Assembly (NCBI GenBank): GCA_964466195.1
Contig: CAYXMQ010000003.1
Span: 124,001-188,000 of the forward strand
Direction: 5' to 3'
Source: PFJX01 sp964466195
Lineage (GTDB): Bacteria; Pseudomonadota; Gammaproteobacteria; Burkholderiales; Thiobacillaceae
Length of the DNA stretch: 64,000 bases
Positions 48,920 to 57,864 of the stretch are shown here, piece after piece (the first letter of the stretch is position 1; every line of letters starts with the position of its first letter). A program made the translations under genes and the position numbers. The notes under the pieces are model-generated. The model saw only the letters and a list, made by a program, of their open reading frames with translations, made no database searches and had not been told where the DNA came from.

Positions 48920-50629
48920 TTAGGCCGCTTTGACCGTCCCCGCACGCCGACAGGACTCGCCCAGGCGGTTGACGCCGCTGATCAACGCCTTGATCGAGGC
49001 GGTGACGATGTTGCTGTCGATGCCGACGCCATAGCATTCCGCGCCGCCGCCCGATGGGATGAGTTCGATGAAGGCGCAGGCTTGCGCATCCCCGGCCTGC
49101 TCGCTGGCGCGGGTGGAGCGTTCTTCGTAACTGCGCACCTGCACGTCGACGCCGCCGCACTGCAGCGCATGCACGGCGGCGTCGATCGGGCCGTTGCCTT
49201 CGCCGCTCAGCACGTGCGCCACGCCCGCCCTTTCGACGACGAGGCGAATGCCCTGCAGCTTGCCGTGTTCGAACAGATGGTGTTCGACATAGCGCAATGG
49301 CCGGTCGTTTTCGAGATAGCTGCGCGAGAACAAGGCCCACAGATCCGCTGCCGTCATCTCGCCGCCGTGGCTGTCGGTATGCCGCTGCACTTCGGATGAA
49401 AACGCCACTTGCAAGCGGCGCGGCATGACCACGCCGTATTCGGCTTCGAGCAGGTAGGCGATGCCGCCCTTGCCGGACTGGCTGTTGACCCGGATCACCG
49501 ATTCGTAGCCGCGGCCGAGGTCGGCCGGGTCGATCGGCAGGTAGGGCACGTTCCAGTGCGCATCCGGCTGTTGCACGGCAAAGCCTTTCTTGATCGCGTC
49601 CTGATGCGAACCCGAAAAGGCGGTGAACACCAGGTCGCCGACATAGGGATGGCGCGGATGGATGGGCAGGCCGGTGCAGTGTTCGGCGGTGCGCGCAATG
49701 GCGTTGATGTCGGAGAAATCGAGCCCCGGCGCAATGCCCTGGGTGTAGAGATTGAGCGCCAAGGTAACCAGATCGACATTGCCGGTGCGCTCGCCGTTGC
49801 CGAACAGACAGCCTTCGACCCGGTCGGCGCCGGCCATCAAGCCGAGTTCGGCGGCGGCCACGGCGGTGCCGCGGTCATTGTGCGGATGCAGGCTGAGGAT
49901 GATGCGGTCGCGGCGGGCGAGATGGCGGTGCATCCATTCGATCTGATCGGCATAGACGTTGGGCGTCGCCGCTTCCACCGTGGCCGGCAGGTTGAGGATG
50001 ACCTTGTTGTTCGCGCTGTTGCCCACCCCGGCGTCCCAGGCGGCAGTGACCGCATCGCAGATTTCAACGGCGAAATCGAGCTCGGTGGTGGAGAAGGTTT
50101 CCGGGCTGTATTCGAGCACCCATTCCGTCTCCGGCTGCTCTGCGGCAAGTTGTTTGATCAGGTTCACCGCGGCCACCGCCATCTCGATCACCTCGGCGCG
50201 GCTCATGCCGAAGACGATGTCGCGGAACGGCTGCGAAGTGGCGTTGTAGACGTGGACGATGGCGCGCCGCGCACCGCGCAGCGAGGCCATGGTGCGGCGG
50301 ATCAGGTGCTCGCGCGCCTGGGTCAGCACCGCGATGGTCACGTCATCCGGAATCTGGCCGTCTTCGATCAAACTGCGCACAAAGTCGAAATCGGTCTGCG
50401 AGGCGGCAGGGAACGCCACTTCGATTTCCTTGCAGCCGATGTCGCACAGCATGCGGAACATGCGCCGCTTGCGGTCGCCATTCATCGGCTCGAACAAAGC
50501 CTGATTGCCGTCGCGCAAGTCGGTGCTCAGCCAGATCGGCGGCGCGGTGAGGGTACGGCTCGGCCAGCGGCGGTCGGCCAGCTCGATCGTCGGGAAGGGG
50601 CGGTATTTGGCGGCGGGTTGCGACAACAT
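48920..50629 (-). CDS. leuA: 2-isopropylmalate synthase (long form)
   Basis: A 569-residue LeuA catalysing the first committed step of leucine synthesis from 2-ketoisovalerate and acetyl-CoA. The TIM barrel shows LSTDLRDGNQAL with the metal-binding Asp, the HxH ligands in LSLHPHNDRG, and GNGERTGNVDL. The C-terminal regulatory domain has GEGNGPIDAAVHAL and the terminal AECYGVG. The long type is known from actinobacteria and several proteobacteria. It diverges from an Lrp/AsnC regulator that starts 166 bp away, so that regulator may control it through leucine. Confidence 0.95.
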   Translation of the reverse strand: MLSQPAAKYRPFPTIELADRRWPSRTLTAPPIWLSTDLRDGNQALFEPMNGDRKRRMFRMLCDIGCKEIEVAFPAASQTDFDFVRSLIEDGQIPDDVTIAVLTQAREHLIRRTMASLRGARRAIVHVYNATSQPFRDIVFGMSRAEVIEMAVAAVNLIKQLAAEQPETEWVLEYSPETFSTTELDFAVEICDAVTAAWDAGVGNSANNKVILNLPATVEAATPNVYADQIEWMHRHLARRDRIILSLHPHNDRGTAVAAAELGLMAGADRVEGCLFGNGERTGNVDLVTLALNLYTQGIAPGLDFSDINAIARTAEHCTGLPIHPRHPYVGDLVFTAFSGSHQDAIKKGFAVQQPDAHWNVPYLPIDPADLGRGYESVIRVNSQSGKGGIAYLLEAEYGVVMPRRLQVAFSSEVQRHTDSHGGEMTAADLWALFSRSYLENDRPLRYVEHHLFEHGKLQGIRLVVERAGVAHVLSGEGNGPIDAAVHALQCGGVDVQVRSYEERSTRASEQAGDAQACAFIELIPSGGGAECYGVGIDSNIVTASIKALISGVNRLGESCRRAGTVKAA

Positions 50630-50794
50630 GATGGCGGCTCCGGGACAGCAGTTTTCGATGCGCCATCGTAGCCGCAGAGGCAGGGTGATTGATTGCGTTT
50701 TGTGCTTTGTTTGCCTGCTATTTGGCTACAAAATTGCCATATTGTTGTTAACTGTGTAAGTTAATGCCGTTTATGTGAATAAAGTGGCAACTCC

Positions 50795-51262
50795 ATGCAA
50801 ATAGACCGTTACGACCGCCAGATTCTGCGCGAATTGCAGGCCGATGGCCGCATCAGCAATCAGGATCTGGCCGACCGCATCGGCCTGTCGCCTTCGCCGT
50901 GTCTGCGTCGGGTGCGCGCGCTGGAGGAGTCCGGCCTGATCGCCGGCTACCGCGCCGATGTCGACGCCAAGGCGCTGGGGCTCACGCTGATGGCCTTGAT
51001 CCATATTTCGATGGATCGCCATACGCCGGAGCGTTTCGAACGCTTCGAACAGCAGATCGGCGGCATGCCGGAAGTCATGGAATGCCTGCTGATCACCGGC
51101 CAGTCGGCCGATTACCAGCTCAAGGTGGTGGTGAAAGACATGGATGCCTACCAGGCATTGCTGCTCGACCGCATCACCCGCATCGAAGGCGTCACCGGCG
51201 TGCATTCCAGCTTCGTGCTGCGCCGGGTCATCGACAAGACCGCGCTGCCGATCGAAGGGTAG
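50795..51262 (+). CDS. Lrp/AsnC-family transcriptional regulator
   Basis: A 155-residue feast/famine regulator. The N-terminal helix-turn-helix reads DRYDRQILRELQADGRISN with recognition helix SPSPCLRRVRALEESGLI. The C-terminal ligand-binding RAM domain has VVVKDMDAYQALLLDRI and ends VHSSFVLRRV. The divergent position next to leuA (166 bp) suggests control by leucine or another amino acid. An AT-rich palindrome-like region sits in the shared gap (around 50720-50770). Confidence 0.93.
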   Translation: MQIDRYDRQILRELQADGRISNQDLADRIGLSPSPCLRRVRALEESGLIAGYRADVDAKALGLTLMALIHISMDRHTPERFERFEQQIGGMPEVMECLLITGQSADYQLKVVVKDMDAYQALLLDRITRIEGVTGVHSSFVLRRVIDKTALPIEG

Positions 51263-51289
51263 GGCGCGCCAACGGCCGCGCGCGCCTCG

Positions 51290-51748
51290 TCACTGCAGCG
51301 GCGTTTGCTTCAGCCTGATCAGCGCCGCCACCACCTGCTCCGCCGACCAATTGCGCGACATCCATATCGTCAGCGCCGCGCGCGACATATAGCGCCAGAG
51401 CAAGCCGCGCTGGATGAGGTGCTCGTCGAGATGGCGCTTGGCTACATAGGCCGTCGCGCGCAGGCCCGGGTAGGCCGTGCCGCAGCTGAGGAAGTCCTCG
51501 ATACTCTCGTCATGGCGGGAGCACCAGATCAACGCGTAGAAATGCCAGGGCGTGATGGCCTGGAGCGTGATCGGCAACGCCTCCTTGCGCTCCTGCCAGA
51601 CCGCTCGGGCCTGGTCGTCCTGATGGCTGATCGCCACCGGCGGAATCGGCCGGGCGTCTATGTTATCCATGCCCATCCAGTAGGCGGCCCAAGGCAGCGC
51701 GGCAAAGAACGCCGCCAGCAACAAAAGCACGATCAACAGTTTTCTCAT
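51290..51748 (-). CDS. Membrane-anchored hypothetical protein, GT51-like remnant?
   Basis: A 152-residue protein with an N-terminal signal anchor (KLLIVLLLLAAFFAALPWAAY). The end, YMSRAALTIWMSRNWSAEQVV, loosely recalls the helix after the catalytic part of peptidoglycan glycosyltransferases, but the GT51 catalytic Glu motifs are missing. It therefore does not look like an active enzyme. It is convergent with the Lrp/AsnC gene, with 27 bp between the stops. No family assigned with confidence. Confidence 0.5.
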   Translation of the reverse strand: MRKLLIVLLLLAAFFAALPWAAYWMGMDNIDARPIPPVAISHQDDQARAVWQERKEALPITLQAITPWHFYALIWCSRHDESIEDFLSCGTAYPGLRATAYVAKRHLDEHLIQRGLLWRYMSRAALTIWMSRNWSAEQVVAALIRLKQTPLQ

Positions 51749-51824
51749 CTCGATCTCCCGATGCCGTCAGCCGGTCACGCCAACCGGAACAAACTTCACT
51801 CTAGCCGATGCGGCCCGGAAAGGA

Positions 51825-51870
51825 TTGACGCCGGCGCCCATCCCCCTTAGTCTTTGTCGAACGATCGTTC
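51825..51870 (+). promoter_or_regulatory. Promoter with GAAC-N4-GTTC palindrome (SOS-like operator) for lexA-umuD
   Basis: -35 TTGACG (51825-51830), 17-bp spacer, -10 TAGTCT (51848-51853). A perfect 12-bp palindrome, GAACGATCGTTC, at 51859-51870 overlaps the expected start site. It fits the Gram-positive-type LexA box and not the CTGT-N8-ACAG box usual in beta/gammaproteobacteria. Confidence 0.65.
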
Positions 51871-51883
51871 TATGCAGGCTGCC

Positions 51884-52456
51884 ATGCCCACCGACTTCGA
51901 CTATCTCACCCGACTCCAGGATTACTACGCCGCACACGGCGCATTGCCGTCTTATGCACGCATCGGCGAACTGGTCGGCTTGCGTTCCAAGTCTTCGGTT
52001 TCGGCGCTGATCGACCGCCTCTCGGAAGCCGGGCTGCTCCAGCGCACGCCGGACCGGCGGTTGGCGCCGAGCGACGAGTTCTTCGCGCGCCCGCTCGTCG
52101 ACAGCGTGCGCGCCGGCCTGCCGCAGGCCGCCAACGACACCGGCCAGAACAGCATCGCGATCGACTCCTATCTGGTGCGCCAGCCCAGCCGCAGCGTGCT
52201 GCTCAGCGTCAAGGGCGATTCGATGCAGGAGGCCGGGCTGCTGGAAGGCGATCATCTGGTGGTGGACCGGGGCGCGCCGGCGCGAGTGGGCGACATCGTC
52301 GTGGCCATCGTCGATAACCAGTTCACCGTCAAGTACCTCGCCCAGGATGGCCGCGGCTTCTATCTGAAGCCGGGCAACATCGCCTATCCAGTGATTCGGC
52401 CGGAAGGCCAACTGGAAATTTACGGCGTGGTCAGCGGCAGCTTCCGGCGCTATTGA
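51884..52456 (+). CDS. lexA: LexA-like S24 repressor
   Basis: A 190-residue LexA-type protein. The winged helix (LQDYYAAHGALPSYARIGEL, then SKSSVSALIDRLSEAGLL) is followed by a self-cleavage site with Ala-Gly in VRAGLPQ and the S24 peptidase domain. The nucleophile Ser lies in VKGDSMQEAGL and the Lys in QFTVKYL. When RecA is active it should cleave itself and release its targets. Two further in-frame ATGs upstream are possible; 51884 has CAGG at spacing. It overlaps no gene and is 6 bp before umuD. Confidence 0.88.
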   Translation: MPTDFDYLTRLQDYYAAHGALPSYARIGELVGLRSKSSVSALIDRLSEAGLLQRTPDRRLAPSDEFFARPLVDSVRAGLPQAANDTGQNSIAIDSYLVRQPSRSVLLSVKGDSMQEAGLLEGDHLVVDRGAPARVGDIVVAIVDNQFTVKYLAQDGRGFYLKPGNIAYPVIRPEGQLEIYGVVSGSFRRY

Positions 52457-52462
52457 GCCGCC

Positions 52463-52924
52463 ATGCCGTTGTCCGATTGCCTCATACCCGCCTCGGGCAT
52501 TCACCTCGCACAGGGGGCGTCCACCGCCGCGGCCCGGATGCCGATTCCATTGTTCGCCACGCGTGTTGCGGCCGGTTTTCCCTCGCCGGCGGATGATTAC
52601 GTCGAGGCCCGCCTCGATCTCAATGAACTGCTGGTCCGGCGCCAGGAAGCGACCTACTTTCTCCGCGTCAAAGGCGACTCCATGCAGGGCGCCGGCATAC
52701 ATGCCGGCGATCTGATCGTCGTGGACCGCTCCATCGAGGCGCAGGACGGCGCCGTCGTGGTGGCCGAAGTCGATGGCGCGCTGACCATCAAGCGGCTGCG
52801 CCTGCATGCCGCGCAGCCGGAATTGCATCCGGAGAATCCGGCCTATCCGGTGATTCGTTTCAAGGAAGGCCAGGAACTGCGCATCTGGGGGGTGGTGACC
52901 AGTTCCATCCACGCCGTGCGCTGA
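52463..52924 (+). CDS. umuD: UmuD-like S24 protease without an adjacent umuC
   Basis: A 153-residue UmuD relative: a VAAGFPSPADDYVE cleavage region with Ala-Gly, then DLNELLVRRQEATYFLRVKG, catalytic Ser in KGDSMQ and Lys in LTIKRL. UmuD, cut with RecA help, normally activates the UmuC polymerase, whose gene usually follows. Here serS comes next in the opposite direction and no polymerase gene is in the window. Six bp separate it from lexA, so the two form one operon. It may partner a distant umuC, or act as a second repressor-like peptidase. Confidence 0.88.
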   Translation: MPLSDCLIPASGIHLAQGASTAAARMPIPLFATRVAAGFPSPADDYVEARLDLNELLVRRQEATYFLRVKGDSMQGAGIHAGDLIVVDRSIEAQDGAVVVAEVDGALTIKRLRLHAAQPELHPENPAYPVIRFKEGQELRIWGVVTSSIHAVR

Positions 52925-52963
52925 AGGGCCGCCGAAGCGCGCATTCCCCGCTGGCGGCGAAAG

Positions 52964-54247
52964 TTATTCTTTGTGCAACCGCGTCATGCCGCCCATGTAC
53001 GGGCGCAGGACGTCGGGGATGGTCACGCTGCCGTCCGGGTTCTGGTAGTTCTCCAGAATGGCGACCAGCGTGCGGCCAACCGCCAGGCCGGAGCCGTTCA
53101 GGGTGTGGATCAGCTCCGGCTTGCCGGCTTTGCCGTCCTTCACGTCACGGAAGCGGGCCTGCATGCGGCGGGCCTGGAAGGCTTCGAAGTTGGAGCAGGA
53201 GGAAATTTCGCGATACGTGTTCTGCGCCGGCAACCAGACTTCCAGGTCATAGGTCTTCGCCGCCGAGAAACCGATGTCGCCGCTGCACAGCGCCATGACG
53301 CGATAGGGCAGGTCGAGCTTCTGCAGGATCGCTTCGGCATGGCCGGTGAGTTCTTCCAGCGCGGCGTAGGAGTCTTCCGGGCGCACGAATTGCACCATTT
53401 CCACCTTGTCGAACTGATGCTGGCGAATCATGCCGCGCGTGTCGCGGCCGTAGGAGCCGGCCTCGGAACGGAAGCAGGGGGTGTGCGCGACCAATTTGAT
53501 CGGCAGTTTCTCGACTGCAATGATCTCGTCGCGCACGATATTGGTAACCGGCACTTCGGCGGTCGGAATCAAATACATGCCGTTGCTGAGCTTGAACAGG
53601 TCTTCCTCGAACTTGGGCAACTGGCCGGTGCCGCGCATCGAGTCGGCGTTGACCAGGTAGGGCACGTACACCTCTTCGTAGCCGTGCTCCTGGGTATGCG
53701 TGTCGAGCATGAACTGGGTCAGCGCCCGGTGCATGCGCGCCAGCGCGCCGCGCATCACGGCAAAACGGCTGCTGGCGATTTTTACCGCAGTCGGAAAATC
53801 GAGCAGTTCCAGGTTTTCGCCGACGTCGACGTGATCCAGCGGCGGGTAGGCGAAGGTGCGCGGCGTGCCGACGCGGCGCACTTCCTGGTTGTCTTTTTCA
53901 TCCTTGCCGAGCGGCACCGAGGCGTGCGGCAGATTGGGGATGTTCATGACCAAACCGGCGAGGTCTTCCTGGATGCCGGCCAGGCGGTCTTCGCCTTGTT
54001 TCAAGGCGTCGCTCAAACCGCTGACTTCGTTCATCAGTGCGTTGGCGTCGAGGCCCTGGCCTTTCGCCATGCCGATCTGCTTGGACAGTTGATTGCGCTT
54101 CGCCTGCAGATCCTGGGTGCGGGTCTGGATTTCTTTGCGCTCCGCTTCCAGCGCCTCGATGCGTGCGCTGTCGAGCGTGTAGCCGCGGCTGGCCAAACGT
54201 TGCGCCACGTTGGCAAGGTCTTTGCGCAGGAGCTGGATGTCGAGCAT
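52964..54247 (-). CDS. serS: Seryl-tRNA synthetase
   Basis: A 427-residue class II synthetase charging tRNA-Ser. The N-terminal antiparallel coiled coil (about 28-110; ARIEALEAERKEIQTR) binds the tRNA long variable arm. The catalytic domain shows motif 2 (TPCFRSEAGSYGRDTRG), QFDKVEMVQF and motif 3 (LNGSGLAVGRTLVAILEN). Standard length. It lies 36 bp after a hybrid kinase on the same strand and converges on umuD. Confidence 0.97.
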   Translation of the reverse strand: MLDIQLLRKDLANVAQRLASRGYTLDSARIEALEAERKEIQTRTQDLQAKRNQLSKQIGMAKGQGLDANALMNEVSGLSDALKQGEDRLAGIQEDLAGLVMNIPNLPHASVPLGKDEKDNQEVRRVGTPRTFAYPPLDHVDVGENLELLDFPTAVKIASSRFAVMRGALARMHRALTQFMLDTHTQEHGYEEVYVPYLVNADSMRGTGQLPKFEEDLFKLSNGMYLIPTAEVPVTNIVRDEIIAVEKLPIKLVAHTPCFRSEAGSYGRDTRGMIRQHQFDKVEMVQFVRPEDSYAALEELTGHAEAILQKLDLPYRVMALCSGDIGFSAAKTYDLEVWLPAQNTYREISSCSNFEAFQARRMQARFRDVKDGKAGKPELIHTLNGSGLAVGRTLVAILENYQNPDGSVTIPDVLRPYMGGMTRLHKE

Positions 54248-54283
54248 GGGATTCAGTGCATGGAGTTGGAAGAGAGCGTGATT

Positions 54284-56902
54284 CTAACCGCCGGCGTTTT
54301 CGGAGATATACGCCTGCATCGCAAGCCGCACGCTGATGAAGGCGGCTTCCAGGTCTTCCTGCGCGGCGATGCAGTCCGGCCAGTCCGCAGACTTGGCCAG
54401 GGTTTCCGTTGCGCTGGCGAGTTCGACCATCGCTTCGGCGCCCATATAAGCCGCCGCGCCTTTGATCTGATGCGCCTGGCGTGCGGTCTGCACCGCGTCG
54501 CGCCGGTCCACCGCGTGGGTCAGATCGGCCAGCAGGTTTTCCGTGCTGTTGACGAACAGGCGCAGCATTTCATCGACCTGGCGTGTGTCGTTGCGGCAGA
54601 TGCGGTGCAGTTTTTCGCTATCGAATTCGCTGCTCGGCGCGGCCGCCAGGCGGGTCGCTTCGTCTGCTGGCGCCTGGCTGGCGCGGCCGGGCAGCCAGCG
54701 CGCCAGCATTTGCGCCAGGTCTTCCTGCTTGAGCGGCTTCATCAGATAGTCGTCCATGCCGGCCTGGCGGCAGACCTCGTCGTAACCGGTCATGGCGTTG
54801 GCCGTCAGCGCGATGATGGGCAGATGTGCGCGGCCTTCGGCGGCTTCCCGCTCGCGCACCGCACGCGTCGCGGTGAGGCCGTCCCACTCCGGCATCTGGC
54901 AATCCATCAGCACCAGATCGACATGGGCATGGGCGAGCCAGTCGTAGGCGACCTTGCCGTCGTCCGCCATTTTCGCGGTCACTCCCAGATTTTCCAGCAT
55001 GAAGCCGAGCAGTTTCTGATTGATCGGATTGTCTTCGGCGACCAGCACGCAGACGCCGGGAAAATGCAGTGCGTCCGCCCCGCTCGCGCAGTCGGCCTCC
55101 TGCTCCGCACAGCCCGACTGGGTAAACGGCAGGGGCAGCCGCAGGCGGAACGTGCTGCCCTGGCCCGGTTCGCTTTGCAGGGTCAGTTCCCCGCCCATCA
55201 GCTCGGCCAGTTGGCGGCAGATGGTCAGGCCGAGCCCGGTGCCGCCGTATTTGCGGCTGACCGAGCCATCGGCCTGGGAAAAGGCTCGAAAAACCCGGCT
55301 CAACGTCTCTGCATTCATGCCGATGCCGGTATCGCTGACCTCGAACATGAGCTGGTTCTCGACCTCCGGAGTACGCGTGACATGCAGGCGGACCTCGCCC
55401 TTAGAGGTGAACTTGATTGCGTTGTCGAGCAGGTTGAGCAGAATCTGGCGCACCCGCAGCGGATCGCCGCGCACCCATTCCGGCAATCTGTCGCCGCGCT
55501 CCAGGCGCAGCGCCAGATTTTTGCCATCGGCGCGCGGCACGTTCAAATCGATGACGTCCTTGAGCAGGACGTTCAGGTTGAAATCAATGCTTTCCACTGT
55601 CAGGCGACCGGCTTCGATCTTGGAAAAATCGAGCAGGTCGTTGATCACCCCCATCAAGGCTTCGGCCGAGCGGGCGATGGTTTGGGCGCAGTCCTGCTGA
55701 CGCGGATTGAGGTCGCTGCCGAGCAGGAGTTGCGTCATGCCGAGGATGCCGTTCATCGGCGTGCGAATCTCGTGGCTGACGTTGGCGACGAACTGCGACT
55801 TCATTTCATTGGCCGCCAGCGCCGCATCGCGTGCGGCTTCCAGCGCGGCCTCCGCCTCCTTCTGGACGGAGACGTCGCGCATGATGGCCTGGATCACCGG
55901 CACACCGTCGAGATTCATCGCGTGCAGCGCAATCTCGGCGGGGAAGGTGCTGCCATCCGGGCGGCTGGCGGTCCACTGGAAGAAGGCGTGGCCATGCTCC
56001 ACGGCCTGCTTGATATGGCGTTCAGCCAACAGGTTGGGCGGCGTGCCGCAGGGCTGGTTTTCAACGCCGAGCTCTTCCGGCCGGCGTTTCAGGAAATCCT
56101 CGACCCGCGCCATATGGAACATGTGCAGCGTGGCCGGATTGCAGTCCGAAAAACCGTGCTGGTCGAGAATGACGATGCCGTCGGTATTGGTTTCGAACAG
56201 GGTCTGGAATTTGGTGCGTTCGCGCTCGGTGGCCGCTGCCAGCCGAGCGGTGCGCCGCATCACCGTGACGGCCACCAGGCCGGCCGCCAGTACCGCCAGC
56301 GCGCCCAGCGTGATCATCAGGACGCGCGTGCGGTGATAGTCGGCGTGCGCCGCATCGGCGGCCAGCTGGGTCATTTCGCGCTGGATCAGGATCAGCGTGT
56401 CGAGCTCCTTGACCAGGTCGCGCTGCAACGGAAGGCCTATGCGTTGCAGCTCATCGAAGGCCAAAAAGGTATAGCCCTCGACCGCCAGATCGACGGTGCG
56501 CACCATGACCGGCTGGTTGGCGCGCGTGAGGCGGTCGATGCGCGCCAGCACGGCTTTTTCGCGCGGCCCTTTGATCAGCCCGCCGAGCTTGAGGCGGACC
56601 TGCTGATAGGCCGAGCCGTATTCGTAGAAGCGCAGCATTTCCGTGTCTTTTTCAAATGGATCGACCGTCACCACGATGGACAACATGGAAATGGCGCGGT
56701 CGCGCAGGATGTCGCGCATTTGATTGGCGAGGCGGCTTTTGACACTGCTCTCCTGCACGATGGTCTCGAGATGCGCGTTGGTTTCCGCCAACTGGTGCAG
56801 CCCCAGCAGGATCAGCGCCACGATCAACGCCAGCGCCAGGCCGAAGCCGGCGCCGACGGTGGAGATGAGCTTGCGGGGCAATTGGGCGATGCGGGCGGGC
56901 AT
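54284..56902 (-). CDS. Hybrid sensor histidine kinase (4HB-PAS-HK-REC-Hpt)
   Basis: An 872-residue BarA-like kinase. Two membrane helices (about 15-37 and 195-215) enclose a periplasmic helical sensor. A PAS domain (about 230-345) precedes the HisKA with phospho-His377 (NVSHEIRTPMNGILG). The HATPase domain has KYGGTGLGLTIC. The receiver has phospho-Asp667 (LVLMDCQMPEWDG). The Hpt domain has His811 (AHQIKGAAAYMG). The complete phosphorelay needs only an external response regulator, none of which is adjacent. The nearby HD-GYP and kinase genes start over 2.9 kb upstream on the other strand. Confidence 0.92.
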   Translation of the reverse strand: MPARIAQLPRKLISTVGAGFGLALALIVALILLGLHQLAETNAHLETIVQESSVKSRLANQMRDILRDRAISMLSIVVTVDPFEKDTEMLRFYEYGSAYQQVRLKLGGLIKGPREKAVLARIDRLTRANQPVMVRTVDLAVEGYTFLAFDELQRIGLPLQRDLVKELDTLILIQREMTQLAADAAHADYHRTRVLMITLGALAVLAAGLVAVTVMRRTARLAAATERERTKFQTLFETNTDGIVILDQHGFSDCNPATLHMFHMARVEDFLKRRPEELGVENQPCGTPPNLLAERHIKQAVEHGHAFFQWTASRPDGSTFPAEIALHAMNLDGVPVIQAIMRDVSVQKEAEAALEAARDAALAANEMKSQFVANVSHEIRTPMNGILGMTQLLLGSDLNPRQQDCAQTIARSAEALMGVINDLLDFSKIEAGRLTVESIDFNLNVLLKDVIDLNVPRADGKNLALRLERGDRLPEWVRGDPLRVRQILLNLLDNAIKFTSKGEVRLHVTRTPEVENQLMFEVSDTGIGMNAETLSRVFRAFSQADGSVSRKYGGTGLGLTICRQLAELMGGELTLQSEPGQGSTFRLRLPLPFTQSGCAEQEADCASGADALHFPGVCVLVAEDNPINQKLLGFMLENLGVTAKMADDGKVAYDWLAHAHVDLVLMDCQMPEWDGLTATRAVREREAAEGRAHLPIIALTANAMTGYDEVCRQAGMDDYLMKPLKQEDLAQMLARWLPGRASQAPADEATRLAAAPSSEFDSEKLHRICRNDTRQVDEMLRLFVNSTENLLADLTHAVDRRDAVQTARQAHQIKGAAAYMGAEAMVELASATETLAKSADWPDCIAAQEDLEAAFISVRLAMQAYISENAGG

Positions 56903-57093
56903 GGAGATTCCAGACGGGGGACGCGGCCATGTTAGCGCGCGGCCGGGGGGCTTGCGTATGGGTCTAAAGACCTATGCCGAGGGGGCTGCCAGGAAGGGCT
57001 GCCGAATCGAGGCTGGTGTTATTCCGGCGGTGCAGAGAATGCCGCCTTGTGCCGCGTTGAGCGGCCTCGCGAGCAAGTCGCGCTTGGCTAGTC

Positions 57094-57864
57094 TCAGCGC
57101 GGCAGCCAGGTGAAGCCCAGGAACAGGCCCAGATCGGGCCCAACGCGGGTCAGCGCCGTGGCGGCGCCGAAGTCCAGCACCAGGGTGGGCGAGACGGCGT
57201 AGGAGACGGCGGCGAGGAACAGGCTGGTCGGACGGGCGTTGCGGCGCGCCGTGCCGGACAGTTCGACGGCGGCGCCCCAGGGGCCGCCCAGATTGCGCGA
57301 CAGAGCGAGCGCCCAGGCGGCCTCGTCGCGCCCCTCGCCGGCCGCTGTGCTGCCGAGGCGGGTCACGCCGAGATTGAGGTCGCCGCGCAGCGGGCCGAAG
57401 TCGCCGCTATAGATTCCGTTGATGGTGTAGTCGCTGCGTCCGCCGCCCAGGCCGTTGGCGGCGGTGTCCAGCCGGGCGCCGACTTCCAGGCCGAGGGCGG
57501 AAGTCTCGGCCAGGGCGCGGTGGAACTTGAGGGTCAGGCTCATGTCGCCCTGGCCGTTGCGGCGCACGCCGGCGGGGTCGCGCAGCCAGACCGCGGCTTC
57601 GCCGCCCAGCAGCACGCCGAAATCCTCCGAGAATGCGTATTTGGCGAGCCAGGGTAGTGCGGCGCGGCGTTCGCCGCCGCCGGTCTCGCGTTGCCAGCCG
57701 GCCTCCAGTTCCAGGTAGCCCGGCGCGGACAGTTCGGCCGGGTTGGACAGGGTCGGCCGGTAAGGGGTGGCCGCGGGCTCGGCGGCCAGAACGGCTTGGG
57801 TCCCGGCAATCTGGGCCAGCGCGGCGCCCAGCAACAGCGTGATGGCGCCGGCGCGCGCAATCAT
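57094..57864 (-). CDS. Outer-membrane beta-barrel protein, phenol-degradation MetA-like
   Basis: A 256-residue protein with a signal peptide (cut after LAA, about residue 28). Repeated amphipathic strands follow (ELEAGWQRETG, VLLGGEAAVWL, SLTLKFHRALA), ending in an aromatic/Arg strand (GLFLGFTWLPR). This fits the small transporter-like barrels of the Phenol_MetA_deg kind. Its start overlaps the stop of the upstream chemoreceptor by four bases (ATGA), so the two are translationally coupled. It may import the ligand or detect it at the outer membrane for that receptor, an inference from coupling only. Confidence 0.72.
   Translation of the reverse strand: MIARAGAITLLLGAALAQIAGTQAVLAAEPAATPYRPTLSNPAELSAPGYLELEAGWQRETGGGERRAALPWLAKYAFSEDFGVLLGGEAAVWLRDPAGVRRNGQGDMSLTLKFHRALAETSALGLEVGARLDTAANGLGGGRSDYTINGIYSGDFGPLRGDLNLGVTRLGSTAAGEGRDEAAWALALSRNLGGPWGAAVELSGTARRNARPTSLFLAAVSYAVSPTLVLDFGAATALTRVGPDLGLFLGFTWLPR

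Noticed and set aside
52973..56935. 1320-codon + frame spanning serS and the hybrid kinase
   Set aside because: It crosses two well-supported minus-strand genes and reads as Arg/Gln/Ala-rich shadow.
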